Assembly (NCBI GenBank): GCA_937888925.1
Contig: CALARM010000716.1
Span: forward strand, 1-5,610
Origin: an uncultured Synergistia bacterium
Lineage (GTDB): Bacteria > Eremiobacterota > SpSt-956 > JAKJGF01
DNA: 5,610 nt
Reading direction: 5' to 3'
The notes under the pieces are model-generated. The model was not told the DNA's origin and made no database searches. It saw nothing but the letters and a program-made list of their open reading frames with translations. A program made the position numbers and the translations under genes. Positions 5,294-5,610 of this stretch are shown piece after piece (positions within the stretch are counted from its first letter, which is position 1; every line of letters starts with the position of its first letter).

Positions 5294-5610
5294 CTGGTTA
5301 CATGAGTGCCTGTTTTGCCAAGAATAGCATCTTTTATCTTCTCAGGACAGGTAATAATAGCTTTCTCTCCTCCCTTTTCAAGGAAAGAAACTACTGCTTT
5401 CATTTTCGGAAGCATACTGCCCGGCTTGAAATGCCCTTCCTGTATATATTTCTTAATATCTTCAAGTGTGGCATGATCTATGTCCTTTTGATCGGGTTTT
5501 CCGAAATTCAGACATGCCTTCTCTACGGCAGTGGAAATCATAAATATATCTGCTTTAATATTACTTGCAAGCAATGCCGAAGCATGATCTTTATCTATTA
5601 CTGCTGCCGT
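5290..5610 (-). CDS. arcC: Carbamate kinase, C-terminal part (5' end beyond the window)
   Basis: Carbamate kinase interconverts carbamoyl phosphate plus ADP with ATP plus carbamate, usually yielding ATP from arginine, agmatine or purine breakdown. The frame is open to the window edge and 106 C-terminal residues are visible, about one third of the usual length near 310. Recognisable family stretches are AVIDKDHASALLAS (about 3-16 of the visible part), ISTAVEKACLNFGKPDQK (24-41), GHFKPGSMLPKM (59-70) and the closing AIITCPEKIKDAILGKTGT. A TTG at 5574 is internal and is not the start. The TGA stop is the TGA of the terminal GTGANNN unit of heptamer array E. Threonine synthase follows on the same strand. 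No arginine deiminase or carbamoyltransferase is in view, so the pathway it serves cannot be named. Confidence 0.94.
   Translation of the reverse strand, partial: TAAVIDKDHASALLASNIKADIFMISTAVEKACLNFGKPDQKDIDHATLEDIKKYIQEGHFKPGSMLPKMKAVVSFLEKGGEKAIITCPEKIKDAILGKTGTHVTR

Overview
The window is a stretch of AT-rich bacterial chromosome holding four complete genes and two gene ends. Nothing in it fixes the species. An ABC-F ATPase, a membrane-anchored Hanks-type kinase, threonine synthase and a carbamate kinase fit a free-living, probably fermentative bacterium with a eukaryote-like kinase repertoire. An uncultured lineage is possible, but that is inference.

Layout: (1) 3..62, the last residues of an unidentified + strand protein. 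(2) 135..1997, + strand, an ABC-F translation factor. (3) 2078..2494, - strand, a small protein with a TFIIB-type zinc finger, convergent with the ABC-F gene. (4) 2641..3792, - strand, a Ser/Thr protein kinase with one C-terminal membrane segment. (5) 3858..5099, - strand, threonine synthase. (6) 5290..5610, - strand, the C-terminal third of a carbamate kinase that runs off the right edge. Genes 3 to 6 lie on the same strand in the order carbamate kinase, threonine synthase, kinase, zinc-finger protein. They are separated by 60 to 190 bases, so whether they form one operon is open.

The most striking content is in the gaps. Each of the five intergenic gaps is largely filled with short tandem repeats of 7-base period. 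The repeated word differs from gap to gap: AACCCAT, GTGACCG/TCACCCT, CAGGTTT/CCAACAC, GTGAAAA/TCACTAT, and a degenerate GTGACGC/TCACTGC. The architecture is shared: a G-rich arm (GTGANNN or GGGTTNN) is followed by a C-rich arm (TCACNNN or AACCCNN), so each array is an imperfect inverted repeat. In the clearest cases 5-base complementary blocks are separated by 2 non-pairing bases. Four gene ends have their stop codon inside an array, and the ABC-F stop lies two bases before one. Two genes start directly against an array with no visible Shine-Dalgarno sequence. No ordinary hairpin-plus-T-tract terminator was seen in any gap.

The genes do not form an obvious single pathway. The kinase and zinc-finger protein are consecutive and could be linked functionally. 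Threonine synthase and carbamate kinase are also consecutive and both belong to amino-acid and nitrogen metabolism. Both links are inferences from position only.
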